From Crocinitomix algicola (GTDB taxonomy: Bacteria; Bacteroidota; Bacteroidia; Flavobacteriales_D; Crocinitomicaceae): a DNA stretch of 64,000 bases. Shown here piece after piece: positions 26,537 through 34,829 of the stretch (the stretch's first letter is position 1; every line of letters starts with the position of its first letter). The stretch covers positions 124,001 to 188,000 of the forward strand of contig NZ_LYPF02000002.1 in assembly GCF_001661595.2 (NCBI RefSeq), written 5' to 3'. Both the position numbers and the translations under genes were made by a program. The notes under the pieces were generated by a model. The model was not told the origin of the DNA. It worked only from the letters and a program-made list of their open reading frames with translations, and did not search any database.

Positions 26537-27898
26537 ATGAAGTATTACAATAATATTTTAGAGACGATCGGTAATACACCGCTGGTTCGTTTAAATAAAA
26601 TCACCAAAGAGATTAAAGCTACAGTTTTAGCTAAAATTGAGACGACAAACCCTGGAAACTCTGTTAAAGATAGAATGGCTTTAAAAATGGTGGAAGAAGC
26701 CGAAGCTCAAGGGCTAATCAAACCAGGTGGAACGGTTATCGAAGGGACTTCTGGAAATACAGGAATGGGATTAGCACTAGCTTGTATTGCTAAAGGTTAT
26801 AAACTGATTTGTGTTTTGAGTGATAAGCAAAGTAAAGAGAAAATGGATATTCTGAGAGCTGTAGGTGCCGAAGTAGTAGTTTGTCCAACGGCAGTTGAAC
26901 CAGATGATCCTCGTTCGTATTATTCAGTATCCAAACGTTTGGCAGAAGAAACGCCAAATTCTTGGTACGTGAACCAATATGATAATCCTGCTAATTCATT
27001 AGCGCACTATGAGCAAACTGGACCAGAAATCTGGGAGCAAACTGAAGGGAAAATCACTCATTTTGTCGTGGGGGTAGGAACAGGAGGAACGATTTCTGGA
27101 ACAGGTAAGTTTTTAAAAGAACAAAATCCAACTATTCAGAACTTAGGAATTGATACCTATGGATCCGTGTTCAAAAAATACCATGAAACTGGAATTTTTG
27201 ATGAAAATGAAATTTATCCTTATATCACCGAAGGGATAGGCGAAGATATTCTACCGAAGAACGTTGATTTTTCAGTAATCGATTACTTTGAGAAAGTAAC
27301 AGACAAAGATGCTGCTGTAATGACTAGAAGATTGGCAAGGGAAGAAGGGATTTTTGTTGGTAATAGTGCTGGTTCAGCGATCGCAGGGCTACTTCAGATG
27401 AAAGATCGTTTTAAAGAAGATGATGTTATTGTTGTGTTATTCCATGATCATGGTTCACGATATGTAGGAAAAATGTTCAATGATGATTGGATGAGAGAAA
27501 GAGGCTTTTTAGATGAAGGTTTTAAAAATGCTGCAGATTTAGTTGCTCAACACGGTGAACATAAGTTGGTTACTTGTGGATCGGAAGAATTAGTCTCTCA
27601 TGCCGTGGCTAAAATGAAAGCCTACAATATTTCTCAAATTCCAATCACCAAGGATGGTAAATTTGTTGGTGTAGTTGATGATGCAAAACTTTATCAAGAT
27701 ATTATAGAAGATTCGACTATAGTAGATAAACCGCTCGTTCAAGTAATGCAAGAAGCGTTACCTGTTTTAAATGCTAATGCAACTGTTGAAGAAATTTCTA
27801 AGCACATCGATAGACAAACTCCTGCTGTATTAATTGATCTAGGAAACGAAACCTTTCATATTGTCACACGACACGATTTAATTAATGCTATTGCATAG
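26537..27898 (+). CDS. Cystathionine beta-synthase with C-terminal CBS domains
   Basis: PLP enzyme joining serine (or O-acetylserine) and homocysteine to cystathionine, in reverse transsulfuration. The PLP lysine is Lys44 in NPGNSVKDR; the substrate loop EGTSGNTGMGLA is near residues 73-84 and the phosphate-binding GVGTGGTISGTG is near 178-189. Residues ~335-453 form a CBS domain pair, usually a regulatory site for adenosyl ligands. At 453 aa the length fits bacterial CBS, not cysteine synthase (about 310 aa). There is no N-terminal haem domain, as expected for bacteria. A cytoplasmic metal-receptor-like gene follows with no gap. Confidence 0.92.
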   Translation: MKYYNNILETIGNTPLVRLNKITKEIKATVLAKIETTNPGNSVKDRMALKMVEEAEAQGLIKPGGTVIEGTSGNTGMGLALACIAKGYKLICVLSDKQSKEKMDILRAVGAEVVVCPTAVEPDDPRSYYSVSKRLAEETPNSWYVNQYDNPANSLAHYEQTGPEIWEQTEGKITHFVVGVGTGGTISGTGKFLKEQNPTIQNLGIDTYGSVFKKYHETGIFDENEIYPYITEGIGEDILPKNVDFSVIDYFEKVTDKDAAVMTRRLAREEGIFVGNSAGSAIAGLLQMKDRFKEDDVIVVLFHDHGSRYVGKMFNDDWMRERGFLDEGFKNAADLVAQHGEHKLVTCGSEELVSHAVAKMKAYNISQIPITKDGKFVGVVDDAKLYQDIIEDSTIVDKPLVQVMQEALPVLNANATVEEISKHIDRQTPAVLIDLGNETFHIVTRHDLINAIA

Positions 27899-28681
27899 AT
27901 GATTATTTTAAAAGATCAAATGAATCGTACAATCCGTTTGGAAAATTACCCCAAACGGATTGTTTCGTTAGTTCCTTCTCAATCCGAATTACTGTTCGAC
28001 TTAGGATTGGAGAACGAGGTTGTTGGAATAACAAAATTTTGTATCCATCCAAAGAAATGGCACAGCAATAAGACACGTGTAGGCGGAACAAAGACGATCA
28101 ACTTTGAAACAATTAAGTCGCTTAACCCTGATTTAATTATTGCGAATAAAGAAGAAAATACGCAAGAAGAAATTGAGGCGCTAACTTTGCTTTATAATGT
28201 GTACATCAGTGACATAAATAATGTAGAACAAGCTTGTGATATGATTCTAGCTATAGGGGAATTAACAAATACATCTGATAAAGCAATTTCCATTTCTGAG
28301 CTAATTAAAGAGGATTTTCTAAACATTCCTAGTCTAAACGGTACTGTACTCTATTTTATTTGGGCAAACCCCTACATGGTAGCAGGTAACAATACTTTTA
28401 TTGGTTATTTGTTGAATAAGCTAGGGTTAATAAATGGAGTTGAAGATGTAGACGGAAGGTATATAGAGATCGAAGAAGAAGAAATTAGAGCAATTGAACC
28501 TAAATACATTTTCTTAAGTTCAGAACCTTACCCGTTTAAAGAAAAGCATGTGACTGAATTGAAAAAAATAATTCCAGAGGGCGAAGTACATTTAGTAGAT
28601 GGTGAGATGTTTTCTTGGTACGGATCAAGAATGTTAAAAATGACAAATTATTTTATACAATTATTTAATACGATCCGATAA
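27899..28681 (+). CDS. Helical-backbone metal-receptor-like (BtuF-like) protein without signal peptide
   Basis: 260 aa. The fold signature is clear: RIVSLVPSQSELLFDLGLENEVVGIT near the N-terminus, then VGGTKTINFETIKSLNPDLII, a long helix and a C-terminal lobe. This is the class III substrate-binding protein family that includes BtuF and siderophore or haem receptors. Unlike those, it has no signal peptide or lipobox from the ATG at 27899, so it should stay in the cytoplasm. The ATG directly follows the TAG of the cystathionine beta-synthase gene, so translation is probably coupled. No ABC permease is present. A role in binding a cobalamin-like or other cofactor inside the cell is possible but unproven. 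Its 3' end overlaps the opposite gene by 17 bp. Confidence 0.85.
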   Translation: MIILKDQMNRTIRLENYPKRIVSLVPSQSELLFDLGLENEVVGITKFCIHPKKWHSNKTRVGGTKTINFETIKSLNPDLIIANKEENTQEEIEALTLLYNVYISDINNVEQACDMILAIGELTNTSDKAISISELIKEDFLNIPSLNGTVLYFIWANPYMVAGNNTFIGYLLNKLGLINGVEDVDGRYIEIEEEEIRAIEPKYIFLSSEPYPFKEKHVTELKKIIPEGEVHLVDGEMFSWYGSRMLKMTNYFIQLFNTIR

Positions 28682-30065
28682 AATTAAAAAGTAGACTTGC
28701 AAAGGATATAAGTTCTACTGTCGAATGACCGCCCTTTTCTTTCATAATTACCTCTCCATGTACGTCGATTGTTTCTTTTTCTCCAGCAGCGATCTGAAAA
28801 ATAATTGATTCCATACTGGAAATTGACTTTATTTCAGCCATTAGGTTGCTGGCTACAACCATACCCATGGTTTGTTCTAAGTCGCTTGGTGGAAATTGAG
28901 GATGAATAGTAAATTTAGTACCATCTATTATTTTGTCGAGGTTCATGTATAAATCAAAAAACAGATTTTTATCCGTAGTTAAAGGGGAAAAGTTAACGCT
29001 GTCTTGCATTAGCTCAAACACTTGGCTATTCTGTCGATAACCAAAGCTTGCACCTTCGTGAGTCGTTAAACGTTGCTTGGTGGTGTCAACATCAACCGCT
29101 GGACTTGCAATGAGACTGTCCATGAAACTATTCCAAACTTGGGGTTTTAAAATGTTAAATCGTACTTGTGCTTTTGGTAAGGTGTAAAAAGGTGTGGCGT
29201 ACCCCTGATTTCTATGAATCATTTGACATTCAACTCCGTTGTAATCTAGTGCTAATTGCGTAAATTCAGGAACATTCTTAATCGAATGATCATCAAACCA
29301 ATAAATACTGTTAAACAAATTTAACGAGCTTCTTACACTAATCGCAGCTTCTTGATTTAGTTCGTATGCAATTGGTTTAAATTCAGACAACCCAGAAATA
29401 GGCGTAAACTCACCATCAATTTCAATCTTATCTTTTTTGAAATCAAATGAAAAATACCCTTCTAATAAATTGTTGTATTCTGATTGTTTTGGAATTACAA
29501 AGCAATTAATTTCTTTCTTCGAGTCGAATAATTGCGGTAAATTTTTACGCTCTCTAAAACTTTTAACTTCTTTATTGCTGATTTTTTTGAGATGTTCTAC
29601 TCGCTGAGGGCTTTTTTCACCGGGCGTTAATTGTAAAATAGCATATTCATTGTTAACCTCAAACAACGCTTCGGGGTTTGCGCCAAGGATAAACGATTTT
29701 ATTTGCTCGACATTATTGTGTTTTAAGATCGCATACCACACAGCTTCATTTGCCCATTGCTCACGAAAACACACGATTTTATTAAAAATATCTATTCCAC
29801 TTTCAACCCACTTTTCTTGCGGTGTTTCGTCGTCGTCTTCGGGATAAACTTTTTCATTAAAGTATTTTTCGGCATAAACCCGCTGGTACAAAATTTCTTG
29901 AATAAAATTCCGGGTATTTATCTCAATAATAAAATCACTTTCCTGTGGAACATAGGCATATATTTCATTACTCGGTGAAAGAATGAAATGATTCGCAATG
30001 AACCTGAAAAAAGGGAAAGCGAGTATAAGAAAGAGTATTGTAAGGTATTTTTTTAGCGCCTTCAT
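28665..30065 (-). CDS. Membrane-anchored protein of unknown function
   Basis: 466 aa with one N-terminal hydrophobic helix (about 8-25) and a large outside domain. The opening after the helix, IYAYVPQESDFIIEINTRNF, resembles the start of periplasmic proteins with DUF3352-like repeats in Bacteroidota, where a conserved VPxxxxFVIxIN element recurs. The rest has several strand-helix units and a hydrophobic C-terminal tail (SFASLLFNFIGSY). No catalytic motif is visible. It lies 58 bp downstream of the helicase gene on the same strand and overlaps the metal-receptor gene tail-to-tail by 17 bp. I cannot name its function. Confidence 0.75.
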   Translation of the reverse strand: MKALKKYLTILFLILAFPFFRFIANHFILSPSNEIYAYVPQESDFIIEINTRNFIQEILYQRVYAEKYFNEKVYPEDDDETPQEKWVESGIDIFNKIVCFREQWANEAVWYAILKHNNVEQIKSFILGANPEALFEVNNEYAILQLTPGEKSPQRVEHLKKISNKEVKSFRERKNLPQLFDSKKEINCFVIPKQSEYNNLLEGYFSFDFKKDKIEIDGEFTPISGLSEFKPIAYELNQEAAISVRSSLNLFNSIYWFDDHSIKNVPEFTQLALDYNGVECQMIHRNQGYATPFYTLPKAQVRFNILKPQVWNSFMDSLIASPAVDVDTTKQRLTTHEGASFGYRQNSQVFELMQDSVNFSPLTTDKNLFFDLYMNLDKIIDGTKFTIHPQFPPSDLEQTMGMVVASNLMAEIKSISSMESIIFQIAAGEKETIDVHGEVIMKEKGGHSTVELISFASLLFNFIGSY

Positions 30066-30123
30066 TTAGATGAATAAAATTAAATAAAATTCGGAACATC
30101 CATCACGATTCTAATTTGTTTTT

Positions 30124-31965
30124 TTAAGATTCAAAATATTCCCATGCAGTTCGGTAAACCCCATTTTCTTCAACGTATTTTAAAAGAGCCTGATAGAAGC
30201 TGTCTTGGCCGAAGGTTGCTGAGTCGCCAATGATCACTAATTTTTTTCTTGCTCGTGTTAACGCAACATTTAAACGACGATAATCAGTTAAGAACCCGAG
30301 GTTGTTGTTTTCGTTTGATCGTACTAAGGAAATTACAATTATATCTCTTTCTTGACCTTGAAAACTGTCGATTGTTTGGCAATCTTCTGCTAAATCGAAA
30401 AGTAAATGTTTTAAGCGTTGAACTTGTTTTCTGTACGGTGAAATAATACCAATGCTTTTAAAATGAGAAAATTCTTCAACTCTTTTCTTAACCAAATTCG
30501 CTTCTTCTTGATTGTATATGCCTCCGGACTCATCAAGTTCTTCGTCAAATGAACAACCCGCAGTATCGATAAACTCTATAGGTGCAAAATTTTCATTCTT
30601 GATGCACTGATTCGCATTTAAATCTCCGGATGCAAGTTTATTATCGTAAAAATATCCATTCGAAAACCCCATAATTGTATTATTCATTCGGTATTGAACA
30701 TCTAAAAAATGGGTTGGGATATCCAATTCTTTTGCCATTTCTAATAGTGATATGTTCAAACCAAATTTAATTGCTTTGGTACTAAAAACACTAGGTGGTA
30801 ATTGTAAAGGGTCTCCTGCAAGGATTAACTTGTTTGATAAATGACTGATTGACCATATTAAAGTTTCAATCGCTTGCCCTGCTTCATCAATGATTAAGGC
30901 GTCCCATTCATCTGATTGCAAGTCTTCGTTGTAAATCCCCATAAATGTTCCAGTAATGACAGGTGCATTGGTCAAAATTTGCTTGCGTATGTCGCGTTCA
31001 ATATGACGAATATCTTGTCTAATTTCTTTAAGTTCTTTTTTTAAGCGTTTACGTTCTTCAAATGCTGTTTTGTCAAAATTTCTTTTGTACTTAAATGCCT
31101 TTTTTCGGATGGATTCTGCATCCCTTTTTAAACGTTCAACCACGTTCATTAATGTATCATTGTTAATTTTTTCTTTAAGGGTGAAAGGGGTAACAACCGG
31201 TGCGATTTTTATGGAACGTCCAACGCGAACAACCTCAGGAACCAATTCTCCAATTTTACTTGTAATATGATCAACTGCGGCATTTGATGGGGCAGCAACA
31301 AGAACGCGTTTACCTTGATTAACTAATGCTATGACGCTTTGAGTCAGTATTTTTGTTTTACCAGTTCCTGGAGGACCATGCACAATATGAAAAGGTTGTT
31401 CTCCTAATAGTTCTCCAACAGCAATATTTTGAGACTTATTGAGCTCTTCACTTGAGAAGTGTTTAGCGGAGACTATATTTTTTTGTTGATGCTGATAAAA
31501 TTGATGTGGAATAATGAGTTCTTCCTTTTCAATTTTCTCTATAGTTTTTAGTTGAATGTCAATGGTTTGAGTGTCTGGCAAAAGATGAATTCCTATTTTA
31601 CCTTTGTTTAGCCATTCAGGGGAATCACTTGAAAACAATTCAAGGGTAATTTGATCTTCTTTTATATGAACGATTAGGGCTTCAAGTTTTTCTTCTGTAT
31701 GTTGCGAGAAAAGGGAAACACGTCCATTTGTGTTAAACTTTTGTGGTTCTTGATTTTCGTTAAATTGAAATGTTAATTCAATATTGTCAAATCGGTTATA
31801 GGATTCCTCAATAAATGCTAAAGGGTAAAGCGTGATCTGCGCCACAATTTGATCTTGAATACTTTGTTGTTGAATTAAAGACTCGAAATGTTTTAGCTCT
31901 TCATCTCGCTCAAGTAGAAGTCCTTCCTTTAAATTAGCTAACCTTTGTTTTAATAGGGATGTCAT
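30124..31965 (-). CDS. UPF1/IGHMBP2-like superfamily 1 helicase
   Basis: 613 aa. Motif I HGPPGTGKT is near residues 195-203, motif Ia VLVAAPSNAAVDHI follows, motif II is LIIDEAGQAIE (about 355-365), motif III GDPLQLPPSV, motif V DSFQGQERDIIVIS, and motif VI YRRLNVALTRARKKL. This is the SF1B arrangement of the UPF1/SMUBP2 group, with 5' to 3' unwinding of DNA or RNA in characterised relatives. The N-terminal ~150 residues form a small beta-rich domain like the 1B/stalk region. It is divergent from the MsrB gene. Stand-alone copies are frequent in Bacteroidota. No restriction or defence gene lies near it, so a housekeeping role is the simplest reading. Confidence 0.92.
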   Translation of the reverse strand: MTSLLKQRLANLKEGLLLERDEELKHFESLIQQQSIQDQIVAQITLYPLAFIEESYNRFDNIELTFQFNENQEPQKFNTNGRVSLFSQHTEEKLEALIVHIKEDQITLELFSSDSPEWLNKGKIGIHLLPDTQTIDIQLKTIEKIEKEELIIPHQFYQHQQKNIVSAKHFSSEELNKSQNIAVGELLGEQPFHIVHGPPGTGKTKILTQSVIALVNQGKRVLVAAPSNAAVDHITSKIGELVPEVVRVGRSIKIAPVVTPFTLKEKINNDTLMNVVERLKRDAESIRKKAFKYKRNFDKTAFEERKRLKKELKEIRQDIRHIERDIRKQILTNAPVITGTFMGIYNEDLQSDEWDALIIDEAGQAIETLIWSISHLSNKLILAGDPLQLPPSVFSTKAIKFGLNISLLEMAKELDIPTHFLDVQYRMNNTIMGFSNGYFYDNKLASGDLNANQCIKNENFAPIEFIDTAGCSFDEELDESGGIYNQEEANLVKKRVEEFSHFKSIGIISPYRKQVQRLKHLLFDLAEDCQTIDSFQGQERDIIVISLVRSNENNNLGFLTDYRRLNVALTRARKKLVIIGDSATFGQDSFYQALLKYVEENGVYRTAWEYFES

Positions 31966-32049
31966 AAACCTTTTTACAAATCAGTTGTTTTTATGTTACA
32001 GTGTAAACAAATAACAATTAAAACGTCTAAAGTAAAAACGAATTTTGAT

Positions 32050-32541
32050 ATGAAGACGATAATATTAGTTTCAATAGGATTTATTCTGTTCTTTTTAAGT
32101 TGCAGTCACACAAATCCTGAAAGCGTAGCTGCGGATGAAGAGTTTTATTCTTTGGGGCACCATGGAGACCCTGAAGACTCAACATGGAATAAACTAACAA
32201 AAGAAGAGGAATACGTAATAGTGCATAAAGGCACAGAACGTCCTTGGACAGGTAAGTATGTTGATAATAAAAAAGATGGAGTCTATACGTGTAAAAGGTG
32301 TGATCAAGCGCTTTTTAATGCCGATAGTAAGTTTGATTCAGGAACGGGATGGCCATCATTTGATGATTTCATCGGTAGTTCTGTTTCTATTGTTGAAGAT
32401 GCTGACGGATTTAGAGAAGAAATTATATGTTCAAATTGTGGCGGACACCTTGGGCATGTATTCTATAATGAAGGGTTTACAAGAAAAAATACCAGACACT
32501 GTGTGAACTCAATTTCTTTAAGTTTTGAACCTAAAAAATAA
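32050..32541 (+). CDS. msrB: Peptide-methionine (R)-S-oxide reductase MsrB, lipoprotein form
   Basis: Repairs methionine-R-sulfoxide in oxidised proteins. I choose the ATG at 32050 because it opens a lipobox signal (ILFFLSC, Cys18); an upstream in-frame start at 31993 would bury it. The two zinc CxxC pairs are CKRC and CSNC, the substrate motif is GTGWPSFDD, and the catalytic Cys is in RHCVNSISL. The protein is a single MsrB domain (about residues 45-160) after a short linker. The lipobox places it in the envelope, where it would protect exported proteins; most MsrB enzymes are cytoplasmic. No MsrA is adjacent. Confidence 0.93.
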   Translation: MKTIILVSIGFILFFLSCSHTNPESVAADEEFYSLGHHGDPEDSTWNKLTKEEEYVIVHKGTERPWTGKYVDNKKDGVYTCKRCDQALFNADSKFDSGTGWPSFDDFIGSSVSIVEDADGFREEIICSNCGGHLGHVFYNEGFTRKNTRHCVNSISLSFEPKK

Positions 32542-32575
32542 ACTAATTCGGTCTAGAATTTGGGGAATTATTAAT

Positions 32576-32583
32576 TAAATTTG
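32576..32583 (+). promoter_or_regulatory. -7 element that would give a leaderless yaaA mRNA
   Basis: TAAATTTG ends 4 bp before the ATG of yaaA at 32588. An element centred at -7 would start transcription at or beside the ATG. The nearest TTG (32560-32562) leaves a short 13-bp spacer, so the promoter is only partly supported. The same spacing occurs at 46142-46149. Confidence 0.4.
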
Positions 32584-32587
32584 GGCT

Positions 32588-33364
32588 ATGAAAATATTAC
32601 TTTCTCCTGCAAAATCGTTAAATGAAAATGTTGAATTTAACGGATTGGAAACAACTTCAATCGAGTTTCCAACAGAAACCGCACGCTTAGCTAAAAAATT
32701 AAGTAAACTTAGTCAGAAAGGCATCGAAAAACTAATGAATGTGAGTAAAGACATTGCTGCGTTGAACTATGATCGGTTTCAGAATTTTTCAGAAGAATTC
32801 ACCGTAGAGAATAGTTATCCAGCGGCTTATCTTTTTAGCGGTGCTGCATATCAAGGATTAGATTTTCAAACTTTATCCGATCAAGAACAACAGGAAGGAC
32901 AAAATCGGTTGCGAATATTATCTGGATTGTACGGCCTTTTAAAGCCATTCGATTTAATTCAACCTTATCGTTTGGAAATGGGAACAAAGTTTAAAGTAAC
33001 ACCTAAAATGACCAATTTGTACAAGTTTTGGGATTCGAAAATTCAAAAGCAATTAGAGAAAGAACTGAAAAATGAAAACAGCAACTTGATTGTTAACTTG
33101 GCCTCATCAGAGTACTTTAAAGCTGCAAACCTTGGTAAAATGCATGGAATGGAAGTGGTGACTCCGGTATTTAAGGATAGAAATAAAAATGGCGACTATA
33201 AAATGAATATGCAGTTCGCTAAAATGTCACGTGGTAGAATGACGAGGTTTATTATTCAAAATAAAATTGATGACATTGAAGCACTAAAATCATTTGATGC
33301 TGAAGGCTATTATTTTGTTCCTCAGGAAAGCTCTGACCAACAGTTAGTATTTCATAGAGATTAA
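32588..33364 (+). CDS. yaaA: Peroxide stress protein YaaA (UPF0246/DUF328)
   Basis: 258 aa, the usual length. The N-terminal signature MKILLSPAKSLN and the segments YLFSGAAYQGLDF, RILSGLYGLLKPFDLIQPYRLEMG and NLASSEYFKAA are diagnostic. In Escherichia coli YaaA lowers intracellular iron during hydrogen peroxide stress and has a DNA-binding fold. Its neighbour here is MsrB, also an oxidation-repair protein, 46 bp upstream. This suggests a small oxidative-damage cluster, although a promoter-like TAAATTTG lies between them. The protein is cytoplasmic with no membrane segment. Confidence 0.94.
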   Translation: MKILLSPAKSLNENVEFNGLETTSIEFPTETARLAKKLSKLSQKGIEKLMNVSKDIAALNYDRFQNFSEEFTVENSYPAAYLFSGAAYQGLDFQTLSDQEQQEGQNRLRILSGLYGLLKPFDLIQPYRLEMGTKFKVTPKMTNLYKFWDSKIQKQLEKELKNENSNLIVNLASSEYFKAANLGKMHGMEVVTPVFKDRNKNGDYKMNMQFAKMSRGRMTRFIIQNKIDDIEALKSFDAEGYYFVPQESSDQQLVFHRD

Positions 33365-33520
33365 ATTGATTGGTTAATAGCTATTTAGTCAGTCCTTTAC
33401 GTTTGATTTTTTAGATTTATTCCCCGGAAGATATTCTAAATTGTTAATTTCTTGTTGAAAACGTAACCTCTGCATTAACCTTGCGTAATAGTAGAGCACA
33501 ACAAACAATTAACAAGCAAC

Positions 33521-34501
33521 ATGAAAAAATTAACCACCTTTTCTACGCTTTTATTATTTTCCCTTTTAGGGTTCGCTAATGAGCGTATTTCAAGCGAAGA
33601 TTATATAGATCAATGGAAGATAACGGCGATTGAACAAATGAACTCTCATGCCATTCCTGCGAGTATTACACTGGCGCAGGGAATTTTAGAAAGTGGAAGT
33701 GGGAATAGTCAATTGGCAAAAAACGCAAACAATCACTTTGGCATTAAATGTCACAAAGTGTGGACTGGAAAAACGTTTTATCAAGATGATGATGAAAAAG
33801 ATGAGTGCTTCAGGAGTTATGAGCATGCAGCACAGTCGTATGAAGATCATTCTGATTTTTTGACTTCTCGCCAACGTTATTCAGATCTATTCAAATTAAA
33901 GATCACAGATTATGTTGGATGGGCGAAAGGACTTAAAAGGGCTGGCTATGCAACAAATCCAAAATATGCTGATTTATTGATTCAAATTATCAAGCGTTAT
34001 AACCTAGATCAGTATGATAAAATGCCACTTTTGCCAATTGAAATTGAAAGAGAAAAGGAGCAAAAAGAATTAACTGCAAGTCGTCAAAAGGACACGCCAC
34101 ATACCGTTTTTACCGCCACTGAAAAAAGTGCCGAATCTTTGGACGAAACCGCAAATATCCATAAAGTACAACTCAATAGAAACCGTACAAGGTATATTTT
34201 GGTCGAAGATGGGGATACATTCTATCGCATATCTAAAGAATTTAATATGGGACTATGGCAATTGTATAAATACAACGAATTAGGTAAAAGAGATGTGCTA
34301 ACCAAAGGTGAAATTATTTATTTAGACCCTAAACGATCAAGAGCTAGCAAAGGAAATAATGTTCACCTATGTTCAGAAGATATGTCATTGCGAGAGGTCT
34401 CTCAGTATGAAGGGATTAAATTGAAAAAGATCATGCAATATAATGTTTCCACTGATCCTGATAAAATATTGCCGAAAGGCACAAAGGTTATTCTCCGTTA
34501 A
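33521..34501 (+). CDS. Secreted glucosaminidase (GH73) with LysM-type C-terminus
   Basis: 326 aa with a signal peptide (about 1-20). Residues ~30-165 are a FlgJ-like GH73 N-acetylglucosaminidase domain: the catalytic Glu57 lies in LAQGILESGSGNSQLA, and NNHFGIKCHKVWTGKT and DECFRSYEHAAQSYEDH are typical of the fold. After a Lys/Glu-rich linker, residues ~225-270 are a LysM glycan-binding domain (YILVEDGDTFYRISKEF), and the last ~45 residues are a second, more divergent LysM unit ending KGTKVILR. The protein probably cleaves peptidoglycan glycan strands during growth or separation. It is monocistronic: a terminator follows 59 bp after the stop. Confidence 0.92.
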   Translation: MKKLTTFSTLLLFSLLGFANERISSEDYIDQWKITAIEQMNSHAIPASITLAQGILESGSGNSQLAKNANNHFGIKCHKVWTGKTFYQDDDEKDECFRSYEHAAQSYEDHSDFLTSRQRYSDLFKLKITDYVGWAKGLKRAGYATNPKYADLLIQIIKRYNLDQYDKMPLLPIEIEREKEQKELTASRQKDTPHTVFTATEKSAESLDETANIHKVQLNRNRTRYILVEDGDTFYRISKEFNMGLWQLYKYNELGKRDVLTKGEIIYLDPKRSRASKGNNVHLCSEDMSLREVSQYEGIKLKKIMQYNVSTDPDKILPKGTKVILR

Positions 34502-34829
34502 TATCCACGCAAGTGGAACGTGAATTGATAATCCACTGGAGAATTTTGGTTTGTTGTTAGAAAAAGGGCTGTGGTGGCCCTTTTTCGTTATTTTATTATT
34601 GAAATTTTATCAGTGCAAATTCATATTAGATTGCTTCGATGAACTTTAGAATTTCTTCGATAATTTTAAAATTTCAAAACCCTTGTTTATAACAATCAGT
34701 TACAATAACCATTTAATCAATAAAAGATACAGCTTAAAAGTGGATTCGTTTTTATCGTAAAAAAATAATATCTTTAAAACCACCTTAAATTGAATTCCTA
34801 AGTTCAATTTTTAACAAAAAACGAATCAA
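34502..34829. other. Intergenic region, 328 bp
   Basis: Contains the terminator at 34561-34586 near its left end. The remaining 243 bp are AT-rich and hold no open frame of note. TATCTTTA just upstream of the next gene is a poor match to the -7 consensus. I see no repeat or RNA gene. Confidence 0.5.
34561..34586 (+). terminator. Intrinsic terminator of the GH73 gene
   Basis: A 9-bp perfect stem (34561-34569 with 34577-34585), a 7-nt loop and a T run built into the right arm. Confidence 0.85.

Noticed and set aside
30124-31965. Defence-system helicase
   Set aside because: No nuclease, methylase or other defence gene is adjacent, and such helicases are common single genes in this phylum.
31993-32049. 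Longer N-terminus for MsrB
   Set aside because: It would hide a good lipobox signal that starts at 32050.
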